Source: Chlorocebus sabaeus
Lineage: Eukaryota; Chordata; Mammalia; Primates; Cercopithecidae
Direction: 5' to 3'
Assembly: GCF_047675955.1 (NCBI RefSeq)
Contig: NC_132916.1
Coordinates: 69,805,481-69,869,480, forward strand
DNA: 64,000 nucleotides
How positions within the stretch are numbered: position 1 is the stretch's first letter; each line of letters starts with the position of its first letter. Both the position numbers and the translations under genes were made by a program. Below, piece after piece: positions 1 to 11,685 of this stretch. The notes under the pieces were generated by a model. The model saw only the letters and a program-made list of their open reading frames with translations. It did not search any database and had not been told where the DNA came from.

Positions 1-948
1 CCCACCTCGTCTCCCCTCATCAGTCCTAAATGTTTGAAGTGAAGGAAAAGAAGATTCAGAGAGAATAAGTTATCAATCAAAGTCAGAAATATATAAGACG
101 TGAGAGCTTCAGGCTTGAGTTCCTCAATCTTCTTACCTGGACGCAGTGCTCTTCTAAATTGCGTACAAAACCATATTTGATTATCTGTATATTCTCTAAA
201 GTAAAATGTTGATAATTCAGTTATTTTTCTTAAGCAGCTTACCAGAATGTGGGATTGCTTTCTTTGACAAAAAGAAAACAAAACAAACCACCAGGCAAAG
301 AAAAAGACACTAGACAACTCATAGGCTGAGAAATGCAAATTGCTGCAAAAAAGTATTGTAGGAACTATTTTAATATACTTTGGACAAAAACATCAGCACC
401 ATAATTAATAATAAGGTTACTAAAAGAACAAAGGCTCTGTAAAATACCAGACCAACCAACCAACCAAACAACCAAACAATTACAATAACAACAGCAACAC
501 TCCAAACAAAAAATTCTGTAGCAAATAGAAAGGACAGACATTCATTCTCAGATCTGAGCAGCCCCCTTTATAGGGCATGATGCCCACGGCATTGCCTTTG
601 GATGTCAAGGGCAGTGATCTGACCTGGGGAGACAGGTTAGTCATACAAACCAAATTTTTCTAGAATGTTTGTGAAAATTTTCATTCAATTTTGCTCAAGG
701 CAATTTCTGAACTGACAGCAATGATAGACACAGCTTTCGGAGCTTTGTTTTTCTGAAGTCTAGACAAAATATATGTATTTTAAAAAATATCATGCACAAT
801 TAATCTTCCTGTTGCAAATGGCTATGCAGTTCACAGATTGATAATCTGGTTCTTTACGAGTAAAGAAGCTCTGAAATTTGTTAATGTGAGCGATTCTCCT
901 CATGCCATCGTATTTCCTATCAGCTTGGCATTTGTTTCTTAATTCATT
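1..948. other. Unique sequence, no gene recognised
   Basis: AT-rich non-coding DNA with no open frame of convincing length, no splice pattern I can defend and no recognised RNA gene. A short CCAA-rich tract lies inside it and is listed separately. Confidence 0.5.
448..482. repeat. (CCAA)n-like simple repeat
   Basis: About seven imperfect CCAA/CAAA units in a row, followed by A/C-rich sequence to about 510. It is a low-complexity tract and nothing suggests function. Confidence 0.7.
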
Positions 949-949
949 C

Positions 950-1080
950 ACACTTTCACTCCTCTCTAACTTTAATTCACTAAACCATTTCATGAGTGCC
1001 TACTATGTACAAGGCTTAGGCTACATTGGACAGGATTTCTGCCTTTGGGAACTTTATAGTCTCATGGAATATGAATGCTG
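950..1080 (-). repeat. L2 3'-end fragment
   Basis: The segment reads like the antisense 3' end of LINE2: a 'gagtgcctactatgtacaagg' type motif, then a diverged 'gggaactttatagtctcatgg' motif. This pattern recurs many times in the window (10.1, 11.1, 14.6, 29.7 and 32.2 kb). It is strongly diverged, so the call rests on motif order. Confidence 0.5.
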
Positions 1081-1099
1081 TGGGTGGGTGAATTCTTTG

Positions 1100-2520
1100 G
1101 CTAATTCATGTAGCAAGCCACTAAAATAAAATCTTTGCTGTTGGCTTGGGTTGTAAACAACATATAGAATATTCTGTAAAGCAAGTCAGTGTCAGTCAAC
1201 CCCTAAAATCCAGTCTTCTCGTTTTTGTAGTTTTCTTTTTTTCAGTAGTTCTCATTTCCTCTCCAATTATGAGAACAATTAGCTTGAAATAGATATTTAT
1301 CTATTGAAAGCAATTCCAAATAGATTTTGGTCTGATCTTTCATCTGCTACTGCCAAACTCTGCCATTCAGGTATAGATGCTTTTGATGTAGATTTTACAG
1401 TTTCATATTTCATATTTATTTCTTTGAGTGAGGTAATAATTGTTCCAAAAGATTCATTTTAGAAAAATAAGGGCTTCATTTATATCTCGCCTTTTTTGCT
1501 TTCCCAAGACTTTCAGACTAATTTTCTAATCTCATTGCTTGTTCTTAAAACCCATAAAACAATATTCACCATTTGGAAGCTCTTTTTCAAAAAGAGACAG
1601 GGTAGGGGTAATGGAAATTTTTTTTATCTTAGATATTATGACTGGAAAAGTAAGCAAGAAAACTTAGGTTATGATAGTCTATGATTTTCTCCTAATTAGT
1701 GTCCATCTGACTTACTGAGGTTTTTTTTTTTTTTTTGAATTTTAAAAGAGCAGTTAGTACTCAACTACTGTGGCATCTATGTGGACTTCAGAAAAGCCAT
1801 ATAATTTTTTGGCTTATTTGAATTAACTCTGAGCCCCAAACCAACAGTGTTTTATTCTTCCTGCAATGTAACTGATGCATGTGCTAAAATTTTGAAGTTT
1901 ACATGGCCTCTTTTATAATTATCCTGACTGATTATCTACGTCCATATCATCAGCATTTAGATCTTACCTACCTAATTTAGGAGGTATAAAAAATATTCAC
2001 AAACTTCATATTTAAGATCAAAGATTGATCCTTTTGTCTTAAAAATAAGTAAATTGCCTGGAATTGCTGTCATTATTTTGACCCAGAAAGGATACTCCTT
2101 GCTGACCACTTCATCAAAATGGTGTTTATCATTAGGATTATTGCTCATTTCATATTTGGAACATGAATGATAACTGAGAAGTATCATGTCTTTGAGGTTC
2201 TATATTGTTGTGGTAGTTAGATGTTATGACTCTGTGGCCCCATTTACCCATGTTGCAGTCATAACACAGGACAGGATGGAGTTTGTCTTTCTGATATACT
2301 GGCTCATTTGACATATTCAAGCAACCACTCAATTTCAGCCTTATTAGACAAGCACAGTATTTTTGTTACACACTCAATTCCACTTTAAACCCCTTCTGCC
2401 ATTGTTCCCTTCCCCTCCCCAGTAACAATTTGTCTTCGCCTCCTCTGTAAATGCTGCTGTGCAACCCTGCTCCAACTGTGAACTCTAAGGAAAAGTGGTG
2501 TCTACTGAAAAGCCCTGGGG
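1100..2520. other. Unique sequence, no gene recognised
   Basis: AT-rich DNA with a T tract at 1722-1736. Open frames here are short and mostly begin at non-ATG codons. I see no repeat family I can name. Confidence 0.45.
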
Positions 2521-2521
2521 T

Positions 2522-2560
2522 TAAAAAAAAAAAAAAAAAAAAAAAAAGAAAAAAAAAAGA
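2522..2560 (+). repeat. Poly(A) tract, unattributed
   Basis: About 37 nearly uninterrupted A residues broken by single G's. The 150 bases upstream (2370-2520) are GC-richer than the surroundings, which could mean the 3' end of an old retrocopy. No AATAAA-like hexamer lies in the preceding 30 bases and I do not recognise the upstream sequence, so the source is unknown. Confidence 0.6.
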
Positions 2561-2561
2561 A

Positions 2562-3530
2562 ACTAGAACTAGTACATAGAGGGATCCACTCTGTAAGTCA
2601 GTCAAGTAAAATGCCTTCACACAAGATAAATGAATTCAAATTTAGAACCCAGATAGAGGTGCCTGGCTTTCCATACCAGATGTGGATATGGGACCAGATA
2701 CCTTATATTATTTTACTCGGTAACAAGGTAAGTGGAGTCTGAGTCACCTAGGAACTGGCCTTGTCCTCTCACAGACGAATGGTATCCATGAAGCTGCTGA
2801 AACACATTCGTCGTATGTTGGTGGACACATCAACATTTAGGAATTGCTTTGAAGAACTTAGGGAAAAGGCCTCTTCTTTTTCTCAGAGCTGTAGGCTCTC
2901 AAATACACTTCAAGATTCATATCTAAACGCCACATGGAATATCTGCTAACAGTTACCAACAACATATATTATGATGCCAGGCGAAGCTGCGTGTCCCTTG
3001 GTAATTCTCTACTGTCATCTGTGACTACATCAATCTCGCAAGGTTATATGGCGCCATATTTCCGAGAAGCAATGAGGGATATGTGTTTGAGATCCCTTTG
3101 AATCTCTTTTATCTTCCATTTTGTATCATACAAGGTGACAAATTCTGCAAAATATTTTGAAACTGAGGTTTGTTTTTTGGAGGAAATGTTTATTTGAAGC
3201 ATATGGTTATAACACATTTTAGGTATACTCTTGTGTAATATGTACAATGTTTTCCTAGGGAAAATATTCAACACAATTTTTTCTTATGGGCGGAAAATCA
3301 AATGAAGAGTTTTAGGGATGCAGAGAGGTCTGAGATAAAACCTCATAAAGAGAGAGGGAAATATAATTGTGTGGGAATATCTAGATAAATTAGCTGCTGA
3401 CGAGTTTAGCTTCTCAGTTAAAAAAAAAAAAAAAGAGTTTTCTTTGTTTTATCTCTTCCATCTTTTCCCCAAATACAGGGGAAAAATCTTTCAATATCTA
3501 TGCTTTAAAATGTTCCTCTTACAGTCTAGT
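2562..3530. other. Unique sequence, no gene recognised
   Basis: Contains a 62-codon open frame (2761-2949) that starts at TTG and matches no protein I know, and an A tract at 3420-3434. There is no supporting splice or promoter signal that I would defend. Confidence 0.4.
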
Positions 3531-3539
3531 TTGAAAAAA

Positions 3540-3960
3540 AAAGTCAAACTTACAGAAAATTTGAGAAAATAGTATAATCAACACCCGTATGTCATTTACT
3601 CAGACTTACCAATGATTAACATTCTGCCACATTTACTTTCTCTCTGTCTCTCTGATGACTTGATTATACCTTTTAATGTTAGTTGCAGATAATCATGAAA
3701 CTTTAGCCCTTGATATTTCAATAAATATCCTCTAAGAACAGTAACTTTCTCTTACAAAACTATAAGACAATGATCGAGTTGATATATTTAACACGATCAA
3801 TATTATTTAATTTATAGCCCATATTAACATTTACACATCAATCTCAATAATATTCTGTACAGTTTCTTTTTAATCCAAGATCCTATTAAAAATCATACAT
3901 TGCATTTAGTTGTCCTGTTAAATATACTAGCTAAGGCATTAGAAGACATATCCTTTGGAA
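3540..3960 (-). repeat. Ancient L1 3'-UTR-like sequence
   Basis: The order of motifs ('ttacagaaaatttgagaaaatagta', 'ttaccaatgattaacattctgccacattt', 'cattgcatttagttgtcctgtt') resembles the antisense 3' region of old L1M elements. It is highly diverged. A related-looking stretch occurs at 52.8 kb. Subfamily is not assignable by eye. Confidence 0.4.
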
Positions 3961-4226
3961 ATACTTCTATTTGACAGTGCCTTTAAAAAAACTTTGCGAA
4001 GGAACCTCAATCCTTCCTAATAAAAATGACCACGAGGTTTGCTTGCTCTCCATGTGAACAGTGCCCCTTGCTGTGCTGCTTGTTCTATCTAGACCTTTCT
4101 GGTAGCTCTCTATCTCATCATCAACCTAATTAATCTTGCCATTAAGGAAAGGTACTTATCTTGTGTTTTATGTGTATAGGACTATTATTTCCTCTGAGAT
4201 GAGAAAGATCATATATAAATCTAGGC

Positions 4227-4746
4227 CAAAGGTTGGCAAACATTTTCTGTAAAGAACTATTTTAGATTTTGTGGGCTTAAAATTTTCTCTGCCACAACTA
4301 CTCAACTATGCTTTTGTAGCTGGAAAATAGCCATGAACAATATGTAAGTGAATGGGAATGGTTGTTTGCCAATAAAACTTTATATACAAAAGTAGTCATT
4401 GGGCCAGGGCATGATGGCTCACCCCTGTAATTACAGCACTTTGGGAGGCCAAGGAGGGCGGGTTATTTGAGGCCTGGAGTTCAAGAGCAGCCTGGTGAAC
4501 AAGGCGAAACCCTGTCTCTACAAAAAAATAGAAAAATTAGCCAGGCACAGTGATGCACATCTGTAATCCCAGTTATTTGGGAGGCTGAGGTGGAGAAGTG
4601 CTTGAACGGAGTTTGCAGTGAACTGAGATGGCACCACACTGTACTCCAGCTGGGGTGGCAGAGCAAGACTCTATCTCAAAAGAAAAAAAAAAAAAAGCAG
4701 GCATTGGTTAGGATTTGGTCCCTGGACCATAATATGCTCACCTCTC
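4227..4746 (+). mobile_element. hAT-type DNA transposon (MER58-like), split by an Alu
   Basis: The left end 'caaaggttggcaaac', the centre 'ctgccacaactactcaactatg' and 'ccaataaaactttatatacaaa', and the right end after the Alu ('ggatttggtccctggaccataatatgctcacctctcc') follow the order of a short non-autonomous hAT-Charlie element with complementary ends. The flanking octamers ATCTAGGC (4219-4226) and CTCTTGGC (4747-4754) agree at 6 of 8 positions, as expected for the 8-bp duplication of hAT elements. It encodes no transposase. Confidence 0.6.
4401..4696 (+). repeat. Alu (older S/J type), sense
   Basis: Full dimeric Alu: left arm from 'gggccagggcatgatggctca', middle 'ctctacaaaaaaatagaaaaattagcc', right arm, and a terminal A-rich tail. 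Imperfect target duplication: 'aaaagtagtcattgg' before and 'aaaagcaggcattgg' after (two differences). It lies inside the hAT element and is therefore younger than it. CpG sites are largely decayed, consistent with an older copy. Confidence 0.93.
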
Positions 4747-4754
4747 CTCTTGGC

Positions 4755-5480
4755 TCACCTAAGCTAGTAATAAGTGGTAATAATTAAGGAATTATCCTTC
4801 TTGGACAACTTAATTTTATGTTTTTATGTTAGCTGCAGCATTCTGGAGATAGTAATTTTATAGGTAAAATGTTTTGCCTGAACCTTGGAAAATATGTAGC
4901 TGGACTTCAATATATTCACAAACACAAGTTTAAGAAATTATTAAGAAAGTCTCTGCAAAAGAGAAACAGTCTTTATAATGACAGACTATTCAAAGATTTT
5001 TATCCACATACAAGAAACAACAAAATTAGAAAATTCGGTTGGAAACCTCAGACTCACATTTTAAAACTGCTATTTTAACCTACCGGTATGTATTTCAGGG
5101 ATTGTAGCAGGTTAGTGGGAAGTAGGCTTTACCAGGATAGGCGGGGGGTTTTCAGGAACCTCTAATGGTGTCAAAATATGGCCACATACTCTGTCTACAC
5201 TGGAGACTGGTCTAGCTGGCCTGCTTAGCTGCTCTCTCTCCACTTGCTCAAATACGCAATGGCATAAAATGTGCAGACGAGGCTGGCAGGTAACCCACGG
5301 TTGTGTTCTGATAAAGAAGAGCTATTTCAGTGCTTTCAGTAGCTGAATGTCATTCTGCTTCTGTCATCCTTCTGTCCCAAATTTCTGCATTTGCTTGTGT
5401 ATACTACTAAACAGAAAAATAGTATCACTTTATTTTTAAGTATAATTCTTTAAACTTAAAATTTAGCATCCATATAGAAA
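4755..5480. other. Unique sequence, no gene recognised
   Basis: AT-rich DNA with a 69-codon open frame at 4869-5078 that resembles no known protein. Nothing else identified. Confidence 0.4.
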
Positions 5481-6850
5481 ATCAGCACAAATCATAAGTT
5501 GCACTTAGCTCAGTTAATTCTTCCCAAGTAAATATACCTATGTAAGCACTACTCAGATCAATAAAGCATTACAAACACCCAGTAGCTTAACTCATCATCC
5601 ATCCCAGTCATCCCCTCCACCAAAGGAGACCACTATTGTGACTTCTTTTTCATAGATTAACTTCTGGCTATTTTTGAACTTATACAGTTGGATTTATGTA
5701 GTGTGTATTTTTTGGTATCTGGCCTCTTTTGCTTGTGAGATTAAACCATTATGTAGCAGTAATTTATTCATCATTGCATAGAATATTCTATTATATGCGT
5801 ATTTCACATTTCACTTACTTATTCTCTGTTGATGGAAATGGAGTTATTTCTAGATGTTGGCTTACACAGTTAATGCTGCTATGAAGTGTTCATTCATGTC
5901 TGTTGGTCTTTTGGAACACAGTACACAGACATGGAACTGCTGAGTTGAGGGTTCTCTGTATACTCAGCTTTGACAGGTGCTACCAGTTTTCCACAGTAAT
6001 TACACCAATTTATGCCCCCACCAGGTGCATGAGAGTTGCAGTTGTCCTTTTGAAATTAGACTATTTTTCTCTTATTGGCCTCTAGAAAACCTTATATATT
6101 TTAGACACAAAAGTTTTTTGGGGGGTATATATTGCAAATACTTTCTGCTGTTCTATGACTTGCCATTTCAGTCTCCAAATTGCATCTTTTGATGAATAGA
6201 TGACCTTGATTTTAATAGCATTTGATTTATCAGTCTTTTTCTTTGTAGTTAGTGTTTCTTGCACTTTGTTAAAAAAACTTTGCTTATTTCAAAATAAAAA
6301 AGATATTCCTCTATGTTTGCTTTGGAATTTTTATAGTTTTACCTTTCATATTTCATTCTTCAGTCTACTTGGAAATAATATTTTTGTGTGAAAATAATAT
6401 TTTTGTGAAGTAGAGGTCAAGATTCTGATATTACAATATGGATATCCAATGGACTAATAGAAATAAATTTACTATTTATTGAAAAGACCATTCTATCCTT
6501 ATTACACTTCTCTGTCAACTTTCTTATAAATAAATGATCATATGTGGTTCTCTAGTCTGTTAAACGTTTTTATTTGTCTATATTTGAGCAGTTATCACGC
6601 TGTTTTAACTAATAAAGCTTTGTTATAAAAATTTTAATGTCTGTTATGTAATTCCAACTTTCCAACTTCAAAATTGTCTTGCCTTTTCTTGGCAATATAC
6701 ATGACTATTTAGCTTTTAAACATTTTTTTTCAATAATGTTTTATAATTTTTGTGTAAAGTATTTGGATATCTTCCATTAGGTTTATGCATAACTATTTTA
6801 TTTTAGAAAGTTCTCTTATCAGTGATATCATTTAAAAATTTTTGGTTTTG

Positions 6851-7170
6851 ATCGGGTGCAGTGGCTCACACCTGTAATCCCAGACTTTGGGGGGCCGAGG
6901 CAGGCAGATCATGAGATCAGGAGATTGAGACCATCCTGGCTAACACGGTGAAACCCTGTCTCTACAAAAAATACAAAAAATTAGCTGGGCAAGGTGGTGG
7001 GTGCCTGTAGTCGTCCCAGCTACTTGGGAGGCTGAGGCAGGAGAATGGTGTGAACCCCGGAGGCAGAGCTTGCAGTGAGCTGAAATCACGCCACTGCACT
7101 CCAGCCTGGGCGACAGAGCGAGACTCCATCCCAAAAAAAAAACCAAAAAAACAAAAAAAAAGAAAAAAAA
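6851..7170 (+). repeat. AluY-like element, sense
   Basis: Complete Alu with Y-type features ('gagatcaggagattgagaccatcctggctaacacgg', 'gaatggtgtgaaccccggaggcagagcttgcagtgagc') and a long mixed A tail with interspersed C and G. Flanks 'ttggttttg' and 'ttggagtttg' may be a decayed target duplication. It is inserted into the ancient antisense L1. Confidence 0.93.
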
Positions 7171-7344
7171 TTGGAGTTTGTTTTCTGCTAGAATGTAGAA
7201 ATTCTAACCATGTATCTCGTATCCTTTCTTATTAAATCTAGTAGCTTTATTTATTACTTCTAATAGCTTACCCCCACAAAGTGTAACTACTATTCTGAAT
7301 TCTATCACCATAGATTGGTTTTGCCTAATACATTAACTTACCAC

Positions 7345-7425
7345 TTTAATTTTTTTTTAATTGTCATACGTTATTGGGGAACAGGTGGTGTTTGGTTACA
7401 TGAGTAACTTACTATTTTTAACAGT
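7345..7425 (-). repeat. L1 3'-end fragment
   Basis: T tract followed by 'cgttattggggaacaggtggtg' and 'ttggttacatgagtaac', the antisense terminus of an L1PB/L1MA-type 3' UTR. It is only about 80 bases, a severely 5'-truncated insertion or a piece of the copy at 7725. Confidence 0.55.
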
Positions 7426-7724
7426 AGATTTCCTTGAATTTTTTTACATAGAGAATCATGTGTTCTGCAAATGGTGACCACTTAGCTTCTTTCTTTTCAG
7501 TCTTTACATTTAAAAAATTTTAAATACTACCTTACTACTTTGATTAGGATTTCTATTACAACGTTTAAAGGAAATGGAGATCTTTGTCTCATTTCTGATC
7601 ACTCAGGTACAAAGATTTTAATATTTCATCATTAACCATGATGTTTGGTGAGAATTTTTGTAAATGACCTTTATTGGAATAAAACAAAATTTCTTTTATT
7701 TCTAGTTTACTGAGAGTTATTTTA

Positions 7725-8035
7725 TTTAAAAAATATGATCAATGTTAAATTTAAAAAGTTTATTTTAATAATTTTTTTTGCTTACATGGATAAATTATAT
7801 AGTGAATTCTTAGATTTTAGGGCACTGGTCACCTGAATAGTGTACTTTGTACCTGAACTGTAGGGTTTTTTTTTATCCCTAGGCCCCTGTCATACCCTGC
7901 TTCTGAGTCTCTATAATCCATTACAGCATTTTGTATGCCTTTGCATACTTATAACTTAGCTCTCACTTATAAGTGAGAACATACAGTTTTGGTTTTCCAC
8001 TCCTGCATAAGTAACTTCACTTAGAATAATTTATT
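7725..8035 (-). repeat. L1PB/L1MA-type 3'-end insertion
   Basis: T-rich start, then 'ttatccctaggcccctgtcata', 'tatgcctttgcatacttataac' and 'cacttataagtgagaacataca', the antisense order of an L1 3' UTR plus the terminal part of ORF2. On both sides the older L1 continues with ORF2 motifs, so this is a nested, 5'-truncated insertion. Confidence 0.6.
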
Positions 8036-9113
8036 AAATGTTTTTCCTGAAAGTATAGAGATGATCATATGGTCTTTCTGCTTTATTCATATAAACTAAG
8101 GAGTTGAGTTAATTGATTTTTAAATGTTGAAGCAACCTTGTATTCTTGTAAAAACATGAATTTGATCATAATTTTTACGTATTTTATGTATCACTGTATC
8201 CAATTTGCTAATACTACATTTAGAAATTTTCCATCTATATTAATGAGAGAGACTGGCTTTACATTTTTATTTCCTGTAATGTCTTTACCAGGTTTTTGTA
8301 TCAAGGTTACGCTGTGCTCATAAAATTAGCTTTGAAGTATTTTCTCTTTTGTTCTACTCTGCAAGAATTTCTTCTGTAAGATGGTGTGACTTCTCTCTTA
8401 AATGTCATAAATAATTTACTTCTGATGTCATCTGAGTCTTGAATATTTTGTTGAAAGGTTTTAAATTAAGAATTTTATATGCATATCATACACATATGTA
8501 TGTAAGTATATATTTCTTGTGTCAGTTTTAATATTTGTAGTCTTTAAGAAATTTTGTCTATATTTTCAAATGTATTACCATAATATTAATAGTACAATCT
8601 CCTTATGTTTTTAATGTCCATAAGTTTTGTAATTATGTACCATTTCTAATACTAGTATTTATAATTTGTTCCTACTCTCTTATTTTTTTCTTTATCTATC
8701 CTATTAAGATTTACCAATTTTATTATTCTTTTCAGAGACTAACTTTAGGTTTTGTTAATTGTTTTCTATTATACATTTGTTTCTATTTCAGTTATTTCTA
8801 CTCTTATCAACATTGTTTTCTTCTACATTCTTCAGATTTAAATTACCATTCTTTTTTAATTGCTTGAGATAGATCTTTATATAATTTTTGGATTTTTTGC
8901 TTTTATAATACATATATTTAAGGTTATACATTTTCCTCTAAATATGGCTTTAGCTACATCACATGAACTATGTTGTGTTTTTCTTTATCATTTAGGTAAA
9001 ATATTATCTAATTTCCATTGTTACCACCTGCAGCTCCAAAATAAGATAATGTCTTGAGGGAAAATGTGGTGCAGAATGTAGGCTTACTTCTTTGAGGTTA
9101 CATATTCTCTCTC

Positions 9114-9413
9114 TCTTTTTTTTTTTCTTTGAGATTAAGTCTCACTCTGTCACCCAGGCTGGAGTGCAGTGGCGCAATCTTGGCTCACTGCAACATCCAC
9201 CTCCCGAGTTCAAGTGATTCTCCTGCTTCAGCCTTCCAAGTAGCTGGGATTATGGGCACACACCACCATGCCCGGCTACTTTCTGTATTTTTAGTAGAGA
9301 TGGGGATTTCACCATGTTGGCCAGGTTGGTCTCGAACTCCTGACCTCAGGTGTTTCTTCCACCTCCGACTCCCAAAGTGCTGGGATTACAGGTGTGAACC
9401 ACCGTGCCTGGCC
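9114..9413 (-). repeat. AluS-like element, antisense
   Basis: T tract, then 'cactctgtcacccaggctgg' to 'ggtgtgaaccaccgtgcctggcc'. The flanks 'ttacatattctc' and 'ttacattttctt' look like a diverged target duplication. The long open frame on the plus strand here is the well-known stop-poor antisense Alu frame, not a gene. Confidence 0.94.
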
Positions 9414-10085
9414 TGACATTACATTTTCTTAAGGATCTTGGCCCCTCAAGTACTGAATGCTTTTGTATACTTAAACTTTTAACTTCCAAAAGCTAAAACC
9501 ACGAGTTTCTGCTCTGTTTCTGACTATTGCACTACATATGAATCAACAAATACCCAGAAAGAAAAAATGGTGGAGCAAATGAAGCAACTCAATGTGCCTC
9601 CCTTCTTTCCAGGATCTGTCACTCTCAAATGTTGGCTACCTTTGTTGCTCTTCCATCTTTTAGGAACTGCTATTTTTAACATATTTTATTTAGTGTTTAC
9701 AGATGCTCTCATTGGGAAAGCTGATTTGACTCAGATATTCTATCACACTAGAAGCACAAGTCGCCTCCTCAAATAACTTCTGAGCTGGGGAGAATATTAG
9801 AGATTAAGTAGAAATCTCATCATTGGTCAAATGCTACAAATACTTAGTGACAGAGAACTAGAATCTGTAATTCTTGATTCCTTATAAAATAAAACATGTG
9901 TGGGAACGTGGTCCCAGGGTCATAGACATGGCAGCTGGGACTACTTATTCTTCTCCATAGTCTTGGCCTTAGGGGCAATCATTTTCTAATCCTGTAACAT
10001 CCCCCAAAAGCTCCCACTCTGTGAATCTAAATTATAATACAAGAAAAAATACACCCTCCAACTGTACTCCTAAACTGTCAACCTA
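9414..10085. other. Unique sequence, no gene recognised
   Basis: Mixed-composition DNA. The 69-codon frame at 9567-9776 begins at a GTG-type start and has no recognisable protein motif. Confidence 0.4.
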
Positions 10086-10089
10086 CAGA

Positions 10090-10830
10090 TATTTTATGAA
10101 GCATATGCCACATATTAGGAATTGTGCTAGTACTGCGGTGACAAAGATGAAAAGCACAGATTTTTTTCTCATGCAGCTAACAGTAAAGAATGGGAAAGAG
10201 ATAAGCAAACAAACAACAAGAAAATAACTTCCATGGGGATATAGAAAACATTCAATGAGTGCACTGCTGAAGGAGCAGTGGAATGCCTGGGGAGTTGAGG
10301 AAGATTTTCCTAAAAGGTAGGAGTGAAATAAGATTCCATGGGAAACAAATAGGAGAATGGAATTCCAGGAAAAGGAAGCAGTATGTGCAAAGGAATAGAA
10401 ATATGAACGAGTGTGATATGTTTTGGGAAATCTATAAGGCTTTTTTCTTCTCCTTGTGCTGAACTTTAAAGTGCAAGGTTAGATAAAGAGGCTAGTAGGT
10501 AGATGGAGGTAAGGTCATCAACAAATGGGTCAACTGATAGGAGACAAGTTGGAGAATGGGTCTCAGACCTGGCAGGGGGAGAGTTTGGTTGACTGTGTCA
10601 AATTCTCCTTTGGGGTCCAATGAGATAACAACTATCATGAGTTCTACTTGAAAGTTATTAATATCTTTAGCAAAGGAAATTGAGAAGAATTAGTTAATGC
10701 AAAAATCAAGTCTAAAGTCAGATTGCAATGGATTGAGACATAGATAGAAAGAGAAGATATAGAGATATTCAATACAGTACTTTTTTTTACTTGGCTGTTA
10801 AAAAAGGAGTTGCTTTTAAATAAAAATACA
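10090..10830 (-). repeat. L2 (LINE2) fragment, antisense
   Basis: Follows the antisense 3' end of L2: 'gccacatattaggaattgtgctag', 'gtgacaaagatgaaaagcac', 'attccaggaaaaggaagcagtatgtgcaaagg', and further along 'ggttgactgtgtcaaattctcc'. No frame survives. A second L2 copy of the same orientation begins at about 11.08 kb. Confidence 0.6.
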
Positions 10831-11322
10831 ACTAAGAAAGTCAATGTAAAACTAATTTAAATTCCATAAATAATATGCATTCACATTCTACCCTGGATTT
10901 TCAAAATTTAATATTATGTAGAAATTGAAATCGGGCTAATGATCTCTAAAATAGCAAAATTAACTTGCGAGAAATGGTTTCCATATAAGGTAGGCTCCCT
11001 GAATGAGCCTTGCTCTCTCACCTCTTCACGTACTCCACATACACATTCATGAACAAGGAGGCTCTCTCTTCATTTCTTCAACATGAGACAAGCATATGTT
11101 GAAGGTCAAGCCTGATGCCTGGTGCTGGGGATACAAAGGGGGAAAAATAGACCCAGATCATGTTTTCCTCCTATTTCTTTCACAGAATCACAACAATAGA
11201 ATTCTAAGGGCTGTGAGGAAAAGGTGCAGAGTGCTATGGAGATAACAGGGGATGCAAATTTGTCTGAGGGTTGGGGAGAGTGTGTAGGAAAGACATTCCC
11301 AAGGATATATAGAGTGTGACAA

Positions 11323-11685
11323 TGATATGGTTTGGCTCTGTGTCTCCACCCAAATCTTATCTTGTAGCTCCCATGATTCTCACCTGTTGTGGGAGGGATC
11401 CAGCAGGAGATGGTTGAATCATGGGGTTAGGTCTTTCCTGTGTTGTTCTCCTGATAGTGAATGGGTCTCACAAGATCTGATGGTTTTAAAAATGGGAGTT
11501 GCCCTGCACAAGTTCTCTTTGCCTGCCACCATCCACATAAGATGTGACTACCCCTCTTTGCCTTCCACCATGACTGTGAGGCCTTCCCAGCCATGTGGAA
11601 TTGTAAATCCAATAAATCTCCTTCTTTTGTAAATTACTCAGTCTTGGGTATGTCTTTATCAGCAGCATGAAAACAGACTAATACA
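11323..11685 (+). repeat. THE1 5' LTR
   Basis: 363 bases from 'tgatatggtttggctctg' to 'agactaataca', with the polyadenylation motif 'aataaa' at about 11610. The length fits the THE1B class. Shows the usual MaLR TG...CA ends. Confidence 0.93.

Larger units (their letters stand above)
5480..9060 (-). mobile_element. Ancient L1 (L1M type), 3' half, antisense and interrupted
   Basis: The sequence follows antisense L1 3'-UTR and ORF2 motifs in order: 'ccactcagatcaa'-like at 5546, 'tctgttgatggaaatgg' at 5826, 'gctgctatgaagtg' at 5874, 'ccaccaggtgcatgagag' at 6017, 'tcttttgatgaatagatg' at 6185, 'gatgatcatatggtc' at 8060 and 'atggctttagctacatcacatgaac' at 8943. All reading frames are destroyed. It is interrupted by an AluY (6851-7170), by a short L1 3' end around 7345-7425 and by another at 7725-8035. 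Confidence 0.72.

Noticed and set aside
2366..2620. Possible processed pseudogene ending in the poly(A) tract at 2522
   Set aside because: The upstream sequence is not recognised, no polyadenylation hexamer is visible, and no flanking duplication was found.
2761..2949. 62-codon frame after a splice-acceptor-like 'ctctcacag'
   Set aside because: It starts at TTG, has no recognisable domain, and no donor or second exon can be supported.
9129..9416. 95-codon plus-strand frame with protein-like composition
   Set aside because: It is the stop-poor frame of an antisense Alu. The same type of frame appears at 16915, 18858, 42018, 43916 and 47334, always in Alu DNA.
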